58,341 bases of DNA, taken from Actinacidiphila acidipaludis. GTDB taxonomy: Bacteria > Actinomycetota > Actinomycetes > Streptomycetales > Streptomycetaceae. Where the stretch lies: the NCBI RefSeq assembly GCF_019890725.1, contig NZ_JAINZZ010000049.1, positions 1-58,341 on the forward strand, read 5' to 3'. The notes beneath the pieces were generated by a model. It ran no database searches, was not told where the DNA came from, and saw only the letters and a program-made list of their open reading frames with translations. Both the position numbers and the translations under genes were made by a program. Positions 31,778 to 40,032 of the stretch are shown piece by piece; position 1 is the stretch's first letter; each line of letters begins with the position of its first letter.

Positions 31778-32838
31778 CGGATCCGTTCCTTTCCGTTGTC
31801 CGCGCCGGCCGGTCCCGCACCGGCCGGCGCTTCGCGTGGTGATCTGCCGTGCGTCGATGTGCGGCTTTCGGGCGTGACGGGCGCGATGCGGTCCGGCTCC
31901 ACTCCGCCCCGGCGGCCGCGGGGGTTCCCGTTCCGGCCCGGCAGACGGGGGGAGTTGAGCTGAGCGGCGAGCAACGCGGCCAGCGCGAGGAGGAATCCCA
32001 CGGTCTGCAGCGGGTTCAGCGACTCGCCGAACGTGAGGCCGACGACGGTTGCGACCAGCGGGGAGAGCAGCACCAGCGGCGCGGACGCGCCCACCGGCAA
32101 CCGTCCGATCCCGCGGAACCACATGGTGTACGCGATCAGTCCGCCCATGCTGCCCAGCCACAGGCAGCCGCCGACCGCCCCGCCGTCGATCCGTCGCGGT
32201 ACCCCTTCGCCGAGCAGGGCCAGCGGAAGCAGCAGGAGGCCGCCGGCCGTCAACTGCCAGGCCGCCAGAGCCAGAGGAGTCACTCCCGGCGGACGCCCCC
32301 AGCGTTTGGTGAGGACGACTCCGCAGGCCATGGCGGCCGTTCCGCCCAGGCCGGCGAGCACTCCGGCGGTGTCAAGACGCGCCTCGGGCCCGAGGACGAC
32401 GAGCCCGACACCGAGCAGGCCGAGCACGCCCCAGGTCCAGCGCCAGGCGGTCGGCCGGTCGTGCAGGACCGCGATGGCCAGTCCGGCGACGAGCAGCGGC
32501 TGGGTCGCGCTGAGGGTGGCGGCGACGCCGCCGGGGAGCCGTTCGGCCGCCAGGAACAGCAGCGGGAACAGCGCGCCGATGTTGAGGAAGCCCAGCACGG
32601 CCGACTTCCACCACCAGGTGCCGCGCGGCAGCACCCGGGCGATCGCCAGGCCGACAAGCCCTGCCGGCAGGGCTCGCATCAGCCCGGCGAACAGTGGATG
32701 TCCGGGCGGGAGCAGGTGGGTGGTCACGGCGTACGTGGTGCCCCAGGAGGCGGGGGCCAGCGCCGTCAGTGCGACCGTCGCCGCCCGGGCGGACGTGGTC
32801 CGCGGCGGTCTCGGCGACGGTCCGGTCGAGGTCTGCAT
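31774..32838 (-). CDS. EamA/DMT-family exporter
   Basis: A 354-residue membrane protein with ten predicted transmembrane segments and two EamA repeats (SWGTTYAVTTHLLPPGHPLF; GGLIAYTMWFRGIGRLPVGASAPLVLLSPLVATV). It belongs to the drug/metabolite transporter superfamily, probably exporting a small metabolite. The ATG at 32838 precedes MQTSTGPSPRPPR; the C-terminal 50 residues are hydrophilic and overlap the start of the next gene. It is divergent from the LysR gene, with an inverted repeat between them, so it is likely under LysR control. Confidence 0.88.
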   Translation of the reverse strand: MQTSTGPSPRPPRTTSARAATVALTALAPASWGTTYAVTTHLLPPGHPLFAGLMRALPAGLVGLAIARVLPRGTWWWKSAVLGFLNIGALFPLLFLAAERLPGGVAATLSATQPLLVAGLAIAVLHDRPTAWRWTWGVLGLLGVGLVVLGPEARLDTAGVLAGLGGTAAMACGVVLTKRWGRPPGVTPLALAAWQLTAGGLLLLPLALLGEGVPRRIDGGAVGGCLWLGSMGGLIAYTMWFRGIGRLPVGASAPLVLLSPLVATVVGLTFGESLNPLQTVGFLLALAALLAAQLNSPRLPGRNGNPRGRRGGVEPDRIAPVTPESRTSTHGRSPREAPAGAGPAGADNGKERIR

Positions 32839-32870
32839 GCCGGGAAGTCTCAGCCCGGCCCATGTATGTA

Positions 32871-32887
32871 GGCAAAGCATCCTTGCC
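32871..32887. promoter_or_regulatory. LysR-type operator between exporter and lysR
   Basis: GGCAA at 32871-32875 and TTGCC at 32883-32887 form an inverted repeat with 7-bp spacing. It sits in the 80-bp divergent region, where a LysR regulator would control both genes. Confidence 0.5.
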
Positions 32888-32917
32888 ATGCCATGCATGA
32901 ACGATGACGATGGTTCC

Positions 32918-33808
32918 GTGGACCTGCAGCAGATGCGCTACGCCGTCGCCCTCGCCGAGACCCGGAACTTCACCCGTGCCGCCGAGCGCTGCTCGGTCGT
33001 GCAGTCGTCGCTCAGCCACCGGATCGCCGGTCTGGAACGCGAGCTCGGCCTCCAGCTCTTCGCCCGGTCCAGCCGTCGGGTCGAACTCACCAGTGCCGGG
33101 GCCGCGTTCGTGGCCGGTGCCCGTGAGTGCCTGGCCGCCGCCGACCGGGCCGTGGCCGATGCCGCCGCCGCGACCGGCGTGGTGCGGGGCCGGCTCGCGG
33201 TCGGTGTGATCGTGACGGCAGCCGCCGTCGACCTGCCCGAGGTGCTCCAGCGGTACCGCGCCCGGCATCCGCAGGTCCACGTGGTCCTGCGATCGGGACG
33301 CAGCGACGACCTGGCCGCGGCGATCCGGGAGGGCGACCTCGACATCGCCTTCCTCGGCCTGCCGGAGGGTGAACGGCCGACGGGAGTGGAGACGCTGGTC
33401 CTCGACCACGACCGGCACGTCCTGGTCGTCCCGGCCGGCCACCGGCTCGCGAGCGCGTCGCGGGTCACCCTGGAGGAGATCGCCGGGGAGACGTTCGTGG
33501 ACTTCATGGCGGGGACGCCCGCGCGCGCCCAGTCCGACCAGGCGTTCAGCGCCAAGGGGCTTGTCCGGGACGTGGCCTACCAGGCGGGCGTCGTGGAGCT
33601 GATGACCCGCTTGATCGCCCGCGGCCTCGGCGTGGCCCTCATGCCGTCGGCCTACGTCGGCCCGATGGCCGCGGGCGATCCCGACCTGGTCCTGATCCCC
33701 GTGGACGACGGCCCCCGCCGTGTCGAGTACCTGGCCTGGAGCCGCTTCAACCCGACCCCCGCCACCCTGGCCATGCTCCAGGTCCTCGGCGTCAAACCCC
33801 CGGCGTAG
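32918..33808 (+). CDS. LysR-family transcriptional regulator
   Basis: A LysR-type activator, 296 residues from the GTG at 32918, which starts VDLQQMRYAVALAETRNFTRAAE exactly at the usual family N-terminus. The winged helix-turn-helix covers residues 1-65 (CSVVQSSLSHRIAGLERELG). The periplasmic-binding-like effector domain follows (GRLAVGVIVTAAAVDLPEVL; IAFLGLPEGERPTG). ATGs at 32888 and 32897 in the same frame would add up to 10 residues; no ribosome site distinguishes them. It is divergent from the EamA exporter operon, the probable target. Confidence 0.9.
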   Translation: MDLQQMRYAVALAETRNFTRAAERCSVVQSSLSHRIAGLERELGLQLFARSSRRVELTSAGAAFVAGARECLAAADRAVADAAAATGVVRGRLAVGVIVTAAAVDLPEVLQRYRARHPQVHVVLRSGRSDDLAAAIREGDLDIAFLGLPEGERPTGVETLVLDHDRHVLVVPAGHRLASASRVTLEEIAGETFVDFMAGTPARAQSDQAFSAKGLVRDVAYQAGVVELMTRLIARGLGVALMPSAYVGPMAAGDPDLVLIPVDDGPRRVEYLAWSRFNPTPATLAMLQVLGVKPPA

Positions 33809-34004
33809 CGGTTTACTCAGTCCGCGACGAAGGGGCGTAGCCGCGACCTGCCGACGGGGTAGGCCGGCCCTGATGGGGATCGGGTGGCGGGGGTGTGAAC
33901 GGTTCTGGGACCGGAGGTGAGCGGGCGGGCAACTCTGGGCTGCGGGCGGGCGGTTGAGCCGATTTGGCCGCTTTCGCGTGCGGGGCGCTCACGTACTTTG
34001 TAGC

Positions 34005-34015
34005 CCTGTTACAGG
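34005..34015. promoter_or_regulatory. Palindrome upstream of the acyltransferase gene
   Basis: CCTGTTACAGG at 34005-34015 is a perfect 11-bp palindrome, flanked by TGTA and TACA. It lies 59 bp upstream of the acyltransferase start, in an otherwise GC-rich region. An operator is possible. Confidence 0.3.
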
Positions 34016-34073
34016 ATGCCCGGCGGCTCGGGGAGAACGATGGGGGCCGCGGGCGCTACGGCAAGGACGGCAG

Positions 34074-35456
34074 ATGAGGCACGCGGGGACCGGTGCGGAG
34101 GGCGGGTCGCACCGGGCGGCCGAGCTCGGTGGTGCGGGGGCGGCCACAGGGTCCTGGTCCAGTCCGGGTCCCTGGTCGGGCGGTGGGCCCGGACACGACC
34201 CGGGCCTGGAGGCCGTGCCGGCCGCGGCCAGCGGGAACGCGACCAGGAACACGTCGGCGACCGGAGCCGTCACCGCATGGGACACCGCCCCCGCGAGCGC
34301 CGCGGTCCCGCCCTGGCGCCGGGCCACCGGGCCCGCCGGCGCGGAACCGCCCGCAGCCCCCATCAAGGGCGAACGCCGTCCGCGCCTGTACGCGATCGAC
34401 GTCCTGCGCCTGTGCGCCGCCCTGATGGTGGCACTCCACCACTACACCGGCACATACCGCGTCAACCAGCCGCACAACCTGATCTGGGGCCGTCCGGTGT
34501 CCCACATCATGCCGAGCGTCTTCGGGATCACCGCCTACGGCTGGATCGGCGTCGAGATCTTCTTCGTGATCAGCGGGTTCGTCATCTGCATGTCCTGCTG
34601 GGGCCGCCGGCCCAGGGACTTCTTCGTCTCCCGGGTGATCCGGCTCTACCCGGCGTACTGGTTCGCCGTCGTGTTCACCAGCGTCGTCCTCACCGCGCTG
34701 CCCGCCGCGTGGCCACGTCCGTCGGCACGCCAGACGCTCTTCAACCTGTCGATGCTGCAGTCGGGCGCCCACATCGCGAACGTGGACGGCGTCTACTGGA
34801 CGCTCTGGTCGGAGCTGCGCTTCTATCTGGTCTTCCTGGCCGTGGTCGCCACCGGCCTGACGTACCGGAAGGTGGTCGTCTTCTGCTGTGTCTGGGGCAC
34901 CCTGGCCGCGCTCGCGCCGGTGTCCGGTTTCCCTGCGCTGCAGTTGCTCGCCGACCGCGACTCGACCTGGTACTTCATCGCCGGTCTTGCGCTCTACCTG
35001 ATGCACAGGTTCGGGCCCGACCTGCTGCTGTGGGGCATCCTCGGCATGTCCTGGGTGATGGCCTCCGACGAGCTCGGGCGGCGCGTCCAGCACGTCGAGC
35101 AGGTCTCCGGCTGGCGCGGGGCGTTCCTCCTCTTCACGGTGTTCCTGCTGATCATGGTGGCGGTGGCGCTCGGCTTCACCGACCGGCTGCAGTGGAAGTG
35201 GCTCGCCACGGCAGGCTCGCTCACGTACCCCTTCTACCTGATGCACTACGCAGCCGGGACCACGGCGATCCGCTACCTTCGCGACCGGGCGGACCCGCGC
35301 CTGCTGGTGCTCGCACTGATCGCCGCCGCACTACTGCTCAGCTACCTCGTGCACCGCCTGGTGGAACGTCCCCTCGCCCGCCGCCTCAAGCGCGGCCTCA
35401 CCGCCACCTTCACCAGACTCGGCGCCCCGCACCCCCGAGAAGACGGCGCCACCTGA
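34074..35456 (+). CDS. OafA-type membrane acyltransferase (acyltransferase 3)
   Basis: A 460-residue integral membrane acyltransferase. After about 100 low-complexity residues the family core begins RPRLYAIDVLRLCAALMVALHHYTG, where His residues take part in catalysis, followed by GVEIFFVISGFVI and RVIRLYPAYW. It has about ten transmembrane segments and ends YLVHRLVERPLARRL. The family O-acetylates surface sugars, antibiotics or lipids. The ATG at 34074 has AAGGA 7 bp upstream. The glycine/alanine-rich N-terminus is unusual and may be unstructured. Confidence 0.9.
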   Translation: MRHAGTGAEGGSHRAAELGGAGAATGSWSSPGPWSGGGPGHDPGLEAVPAAASGNATRNTSATGAVTAWDTAPASAAVPPWRRATGPAGAEPPAAPIKGERRPRLYAIDVLRLCAALMVALHHYTGTYRVNQPHNLIWGRPVSHIMPSVFGITAYGWIGVEIFFVISGFVICMSCWGRRPRDFFVSRVIRLYPAYWFAVVFTSVVLTALPAAWPRPSARQTLFNLSMLQSGAHIANVDGVYWTLWSELRFYLVFLAVVATGLTYRKVVVFCCVWGTLAALAPVSGFPALQLLADRDSTWYFIAGLALYLMHRFGPDLLLWGILGMSWVMASDELGRRVQHVEQVSGWRGAFLLFTVFLLIMVAVALGFTDRLQWKWLATAGSLTYPFYLMHYAAGTTAIRYLRDRADPRLLVLALIAAALLLSYLVHRLVERPLARRLKRGLTATFTRLGAPHPREDGAT

Positions 35457-35493
35457 GCTCCGAGCGCCGCACACCGGGGCCGGGTGGCCGGAC

Positions 35494-35526
35494 GGGGCCG
35501 CCCGCGGATGGTGGGCGGGCGGCCCC
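35494..35526. terminator. Bidirectional terminator
   Basis: GGGGCCGCCCGC at 35494-35505 pairs perfectly with GCGGGCGGCCCC at 35515-35526 over a 9-nt loop, between the convergent acyltransferase and chitosanase genes. Confidence 0.8.
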
Positions 35527-35565
35527 GGGATTCGGGGGGAGCGGTGGGCGGAGGGGAGGCGCGGG

Positions 35566-36708
35566 TCAGGAGGGGAGCTGCCAGAGCTGCCAGGCACTGC
35601 TGTTGCGGTCCCAGATCTGCAGCCGCGTGCCGTTGGCCGAGCTGCCGTTCGTGGCGTCCACGTAACGGCCGGAGCCGGGGTTCTTCAGGTGCCCGTCGGA
35701 CTCGGCGACCCACTGCTGCGCTCCGGACCCGTTGCAGTCCCACAGCTGGAGTTTGGTGCCGTTGGCCGTGCCGGCGCTCGTGACGTCGAGGCACTTGCCC
35801 AGCGCCCTGATCGTGCCGTCCGAACCCACCGTCCAGTTCTGCGCGTTGGTGCCGTTGCAGTCGTACAGTTGCACCGCCGTGCCGTTGGCGCTGCTCGCTC
35901 CGGCGACGTCCACGCACTTGCCGCCGTAGCCGACGATCCGTCCGGTGCCGGACGGCGGGGGCGTCGTCCCGCCCGTGCTGCCTCCGGTGGTGCCGCCGCT
36001 GGTCCCGGAGCCCCCGACCCACGCGTTGGCCGCCGCGGAACCGACGGAGTCGATCGTGGTGTTGTTCTCCACCGGGTTCGGCACCTGGCCGGGGAAGACG
36101 ATGAATGTCACCGGACCGTCGGTGCCGCCCGTGTCGGGGTCGGGGTCGATGCCGAGCGCGGTGGCCAGGGCGTAGGAGCCCTCGCCGATGATGTCGTCCG
36201 GGCCCTCGTCGGCGAAGACGGCGTACGCCACCTTGCCGTTGTAGACGACCGCGGCCACGCTGCCCGGCGAGATGCCCGCCGACTGGTAGTCGAAGCGGCT
36301 GCTCGGCAGCGGGATGACGAAGTAGTGCGTCACGTCCGAGGTGAACCACGAACCGGTGGACGTGGTGAAGGACGTCTGCGCCTGGTACCAGGGATCGGTG
36401 GACGGGTTGCAGTGTGTGGTCGTGATGCCGTCGCAGTCGATGTCCATGTCGGACGTCCAGAAGTACGCCGACCCGCTCTTGCAGATCGACACCGTGGCCG
36501 GACCGCCGTCGTCCGTCGCGTACTTGCCGTTCGACGCCGGCGTGCAGGCCGACGTCTTGGCGAGCAACTGCGAGGCGGTCGGCCCGGACACGGCAGCGGC
36601 GGCCGGGGCCGCGGCGGAGTGCGAAGCGCCGACCGTCGCGGCGGCGACCAGCGTCGCGGCCGCGACGCCGAGCGACGCCAGGGTGAGCCGGAAACGTTTG
36701 CGGATCAT
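35566..36708 (-). CDS. Secreted GH75 chitosanase with ricin-type lectin domain
   Basis: A 380-residue exported endo-chitosanase. A Sec signal peptide is followed by the GH75 domain (about 45-235). The family motif DMDIDCDG with TDPWYQAQTSF is near residues 88-114, and AYAVFADEGPDDIIGEGSY around 161-179 carries the catalytic residues. A Gly/Ser/Thr linker (236-258) leads to a CBM13 ricin B lectin (259-380) with three QxW-like repeats (AQNWTV, AQQWVA, WQLWQL). The substrate is chitosan, as in fungal walls. AGAGGTGA precedes the ATG. The neighbouring GH87 gene suggests a fungal-wall degrading pair. Confidence 0.93.
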   Translation of the reverse strand: MIRKRFRLTLASLGVAAATLVAAATVGASHSAAAPAAAAVSGPTASQLLAKTSACTPASNGKYATDDGGPATVSICKSGSAYFWTSDMDIDCDGITTTHCNPSTDPWYQAQTSFTTSTGSWFTSDVTHYFVIPLPSSRFDYQSAGISPGSVAAVVYNGKVAYAVFADEGPDDIIGEGSYALATALGIDPDPDTGGTDGPVTFIVFPGQVPNPVENNTTIDSVGSAAANAWVGGSGTSGGTTGGSTGGTTPPPSGTGRIVGYGGKCVDVAGASSANGTAVQLYDCNGTNAQNWTVGSDGTIRALGKCLDVTSAGTANGTKLQLWDCNGSGAQQWVAESDGHLKNPGSGRYVDATNGSSANGTRLQIWDRNSSAWQLWQLPS

Positions 36709-36772
36709 GGTGCGTCACCTCTTTCGAAGTGGCGGGTGTGGGGGATTGAAAGGAAACCCTCCTGACAGTTCT

Positions 36773-36788
36773 CTGTCAATGCCGGGGA
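36773..36788. promoter_or_regulatory. Inverted repeat upstream of the chitosanase gene
   Basis: TGACAGTTCTCTGTCA at 36773-36788 is a palindrome with 6-bp arms around TTCT. It lies 65 bp upstream of the chitosanase start in an AT-richer stretch, so it is a good operator candidate. The regulator is not in the window. Confidence 0.5.
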
Positions 36789-36878
36789 CGGAACTTCGTC
36801 GTACCCAAGTGGCGGCTGGGACCACGGTGAACGGCCTCGCGGCCGGAGCGACCGAACCGGCGAAGGGCCGAGTCGCTG

Positions 36879-36915
36879 GACGGCCCGGCTCCCGAGGTGG
36901 GGGAGCCGGGCCGTC
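36879..36915 (-). terminator. Terminator of the GH87 gene
   Basis: GACGGCCCGGCTCCC at 36879-36893 pairs perfectly with GGGAGCCGGGCCGTC at 36901-36915 over a 7-nt loop, 65 bp past the GH87 stop. Confidence 0.85.
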
Positions 36916-36979
36916 CACAGCCGGGGAGGCCATGGTGAGGGAGGTGGTCGCTCAGGGCGGGTCGAACCAGTTGTGGCGG

Positions 36980-39835
36980 TCAGGTGGTCCAGATCTGGAA
37001 CTCCGCGATCTGGCCCGCCGGCCAGGCGCTGTTGGCGGTGATGTTCAGCCGGAAGTACCGCTGCGTCGTGGCCGGGAAGGTGATCGTGACGGTGTTCCCG
37101 GAGGCCGGGTCGAAGGTGTAGGCGGCCGCGGACCTGACGGTGGAGAACGTCGCGCCGTCGGTGCTTCCCAGCACCGCCAGGGTCTGGCTGCGCGCGCCCC
37201 AGGCCGCCGGCAGTCGCAGCACGATCCTGGACGCGCTGTGCGCCGCGCCGAGGTCGGCCTGGATCCATTGCGGGAAGGCGTTGTTGGCGCTCTCCCAGTA
37301 CGAGGACGGGTTGCCGTCCGTGGCGTTCGACGACGCATACACGTCCGTGTGGCTCGACTCGCTCGTCGGCCGTCCGGCGGCCAGGTCGACGTTCCCCTGG
37401 CCAGCTGCGGTGAACGTCAGGTAGTTGGCGTTCCAGCCGCCGCTGTCCTGGTTCAGCGTGAGGGTCTGGCGTCCCGCGGGCAGCGTGACCTGGGCGGTGA
37501 CCGTCGTCCAGCTCTGCCAGTCGCCGGTCGCGGGCAGGGCCACGGCGCCCGTCAGATCGGCTCCGGCCGCGTTCGACAGGTGCAGCGCCCCCGGAACCGC
37601 CGCGGGGGCGGCCACCCGCAGGCCGACGGTGTAGGTGCCGGCCGTGGCGACGTCGACGGTGTAGCGGAACCACTGCCCGCCGCCGGTCCAGCCGAGGTCG
37701 TAGCCACCGCCGCTGTCCGAGGTGGACTCCAGGTCGACGCCGTCGGCACGGTAGCCGTTGGCGTTCCCGTTGACGGCGGAGACGTTGTACGCCACGCCCT
37801 GTCCACCGGTGTCGTAGTTCTCCGCCTGCACGGTGCCGGGCACCGTCGCGGCGCTGCCGCCGTAGGGGCCTTCCGGTGCGGAGGCCTCCCAGTTGTTGCC
37901 GCTGAGCGTCGCGGTGAAGCCGCTGGAGTTGTTGACGTAGGCGGTCGCGCCGGCCTGCAGACCGCTGACGGTGTTGCCGGTGACGGCCGCCGAGCCGGTC
38001 GGCGCCGGGTAGAACGGCGGTGAGATCGCGATGCCGTTGCGCCCCGGGCCGGTGACGGTGTTGTTCTGCAGCAGCGAGTCGGTCGAGGTGGAGAAGGCGA
38101 TGCCGTCGTAGAGCGAGTCCACGACCGTGTTGCCGGTGGCCGTCACCTTGTCGACCACGCCGGTGTTCTGCCCGTCGCCGCCGTTGCCGATGTGCATCGC
38201 GGGCTGGCCCTGGCTGTAGGCGTTGCCACCCGAGCGGACGACGGTGTTGCCGGAGATCGTCGCGGACAGCAGATCGCTGCCGTTGACCCCGAACCGCCCG
38301 ACGCCCAGGCCGATGTAACGGGCGGTGTCGGCGATGTAGTTGCCCGAGACGAGGTGGCCGCTGCCGCCGTAGACCGCCACACCCTTGCCGCCCCAGGGCG
38401 CGATCGAGGTGTTGTTCGTGACGGTGATGTTCGTCATCGGGTTGTAGAACGTCTGTGAGCCGTCGCCGTTGGTGTTGTAGTGCACGGAGTTGACGGCGAT
38501 GGCGTCGTCCCCGGTGCCGCGGACGAAGTTGTTGCTGACCGTCAGGTTGTTGCCCGTGTCGGCGCCGAGCGACACGTTGTTGACGTTGATGCCGTCCGCC
38601 CAGATCGCCGTCAGCCGGCTGTTGCGGACGGTGCCGCCGGTGCCGGACGCCCAGAACCCGGACATGGTGTGCTGGGTCCAGATGCCGTCGGCCACCCAGT
38701 TGGTGCCGGTGGTGTCCATCGCGCCGCCGTCGCCGCCGACGGTGCTGCGGCTGACCGCGTCGGCGTCGATGTGGAAGTTCTGCACGGTGCACGAGGTCAC
38801 GTCGAACAGGGCCGCCAGCGGTGTGCTGTTGGGGACCGGCACGTCGCGGTAGATGGTGCTGTACCACAGGCCCGCGCCCGCGATGGTGATCCCCTGCGCG
38901 GTCAGGCCGGCGGTGCCCTTCACGTAGAAGGTGCCCTGCGGGATCCACAGGGTCTTGCCCTGCGACTGCGCCTGGTTGACGCAGTTCTGGATCGCGGCGC
39001 GGCTGTCCACGGACTGGCTGTCGGCCGCGCCGTTGGTCGGGTTGTTGTCGGCGACCGCGCCGCAGCTCGTGATGGAGATGGAGTTGGCCGGCTGGGGGAG
39101 CGGCGCCGGCGGGTTCTCCACGTCGACGGAGTCCACGTCGTAGGAGGCCGCGCTGTTGGCGGTGTCCTTCTTGAGGGAGAACGTGGCTCCTGCCGGGATC
39201 GGTGATCCGGTGACGAAGGTGTGGGACTCGTCCCAGAACACCCGCGGGTCACCGTCGGCCGGGTTCTGGTTGTCGCTGGTGTTGTAGTTGTTGTTGCCCT
39301 CGTACACCCAGGTCTGTTTGGAGTTGAGGTTGAGGGCCTGCCGGAAGACGCCGTTGACGTACAGGTCCAGCGTCGCGGTGATACCGCCGCCGGAAGGGGA
39401 GTCCGGGATGCTGGCGCGGACGTTGAGGAAGCTGATCGGCGCGCCGGTGGTGTTCGTCCACTGCACGGAGCTTCCGGTGCCGCCCAGGTGCACGTAGGAG
39501 TGGCCGGACGCTTCGAGGGCGGGGCTGGAGTACTGCGTCGCCGGAGCCGAGGTCAGCGAGGTGACGGTGGCGCCGCCCGCGGTGGTGCCGGCCTCGGCCT
39601 CGTAGATCGTGAAGGGGACGGTTGCGCCTGCGGCGGTGGCGGCGGGGGAGACGGTGGCCGGCGCGGCGGTCGCGGGCACGTTCGCCCGGGGGATGCCGGC
39701 GCTTCGGACGCCGGGGGACGCGGCGGCCGCCGACCCGGCGGACAAGCAGAGCGCTCCGGCTGCCGCCAGGGCGATCGCCGCTGACCCGCGCCCGGCGCGG
39801 CCTGGGCCACGCGAAGTTCTGAGGAACGCCCGCAT
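36980..39835 (-). CDS. Secreted GH87-type alpha-1,3-glucanase (mycodextranase), multidomain
   Basis: A 951-residue exported enzyme. The signal peptide ends near residue 39. A CBM35-like module (about 73-240, YEAEAGTTAGG...YVHLGGTGSSVQW) precedes a right-handed beta-helix catalytic domain (about 252-690) that matches GH87: WIPQGTFYVKG, GLWYSTIYRD, IWADGINVNN (Asp414) and TGDDAIAVNS (Asp443, Asp444), the three acidic residues expected. A second carbohydrate module (VPGTVQAENYDTGGQGVAYN onward) and a C-terminal discoidin domain (LAAGRPTSESSHTDVYASSNATDG to the end) follow. It probably hydrolyses alpha-1,3-glucan in fungal walls. The ATG at 39835 follows an AAGGAG-type site. Confidence 0.88.
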   Translation of the reverse strand: MRAFLRTSRGPGRAGRGSAAIALAAAGALCLSAGSAAAASPGVRSAGIPRANVPATAAPATVSPAATAAGATVPFTIYEAEAGTTAGGATVTSLTSAPATQYSSPALEASGHSYVHLGGTGSSVQWTNTTGAPISFLNVRASIPDSPSGGGITATLDLYVNGVFRQALNLNSKQTWVYEGNNNYNTSDNQNPADGDPRVFWDESHTFVTGSPIPAGATFSLKKDTANSAASYDVDSVDVENPPAPLPQPANSISITSCGAVADNNPTNGAADSQSVDSRAAIQNCVNQAQSQGKTLWIPQGTFYVKGTAGLTAQGITIAGAGLWYSTIYRDVPVPNSTPLAALFDVTSCTVQNFHIDADAVSRSTVGGDGGAMDTTGTNWVADGIWTQHTMSGFWASGTGGTVRNSRLTAIWADGINVNNVSLGADTGNNLTVSNNFVRGTGDDAIAVNSVHYNTNGDGSQTFYNPMTNITVTNNTSIAPWGGKGVAVYGGSGHLVSGNYIADTARYIGLGVGRFGVNGSDLLSATISGNTVVRSGGNAYSQGQPAMHIGNGGDGQNTGVVDKVTATGNTVVDSLYDGIAFSTSTDSLLQNNTVTGPGRNGIAISPPFYPAPTGSAAVTGNTVSGLQAGATAYVNNSSGFTATLSGNNWEASAPEGPYGGSAATVPGTVQAENYDTGGQGVAYNVSAVNGNANGYRADGVDLESTSDSGGGYDLGWTGGGQWFRYTVDVATAGTYTVGLRVAAPAAVPGALHLSNAAGADLTGAVALPATGDWQSWTTVTAQVTLPAGRQTLTLNQDSGGWNANYLTFTAAGQGNVDLAAGRPTSESSHTDVYASSNATDGNPSSYWESANNAFPQWIQADLGAAHSASRIVLRLPAAWGARSQTLAVLGSTDGATFSTVRSAAAYTFDPASGNTVTITFPATTQRYFRLNITANSAWPAGQIAEFQIWTT

Positions 39836-39894
39836 CTGAGACTCCTTCAGGGAGGTGGGGGGAACCGGGCGCCCCGACCGTACAGACCGCTACG

Positions 39895-39910
39895 GAACCT
39901 CGCAAGGTTC
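39895..39910. promoter_or_regulatory. Inverted repeat upstream of the GH87 gene
   Basis: GAACCTCGCAAGGTTC at 39895-39910 has 6-bp perfect arms (GAACCT/AGGTTC) with a 4-bp centre, 60 bp upstream of the start. The repressor is unknown. Confidence 0.5.
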
Positions 39911-40032
39911 TGTGCAAGGACGGCAAATTCACGGCATGAAGCTGGAAGATTGGCGGGCGTTGGGTCGCGGTGCCGAGGGACGCCGTCCGGGATCACGGAT
40001 GGTCCGCCCATGGGAGGGGGTGGAAGGGGACG

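Noticed and set aside
36705..38948. 747-codon open frame on the minus strand inside the GH87 gene region
   Set aside because: It is an out-of-frame reading of the GH87 gene, extremely His/Arg-rich with no fold; the in-frame GH87 reading carries all domain motifs.
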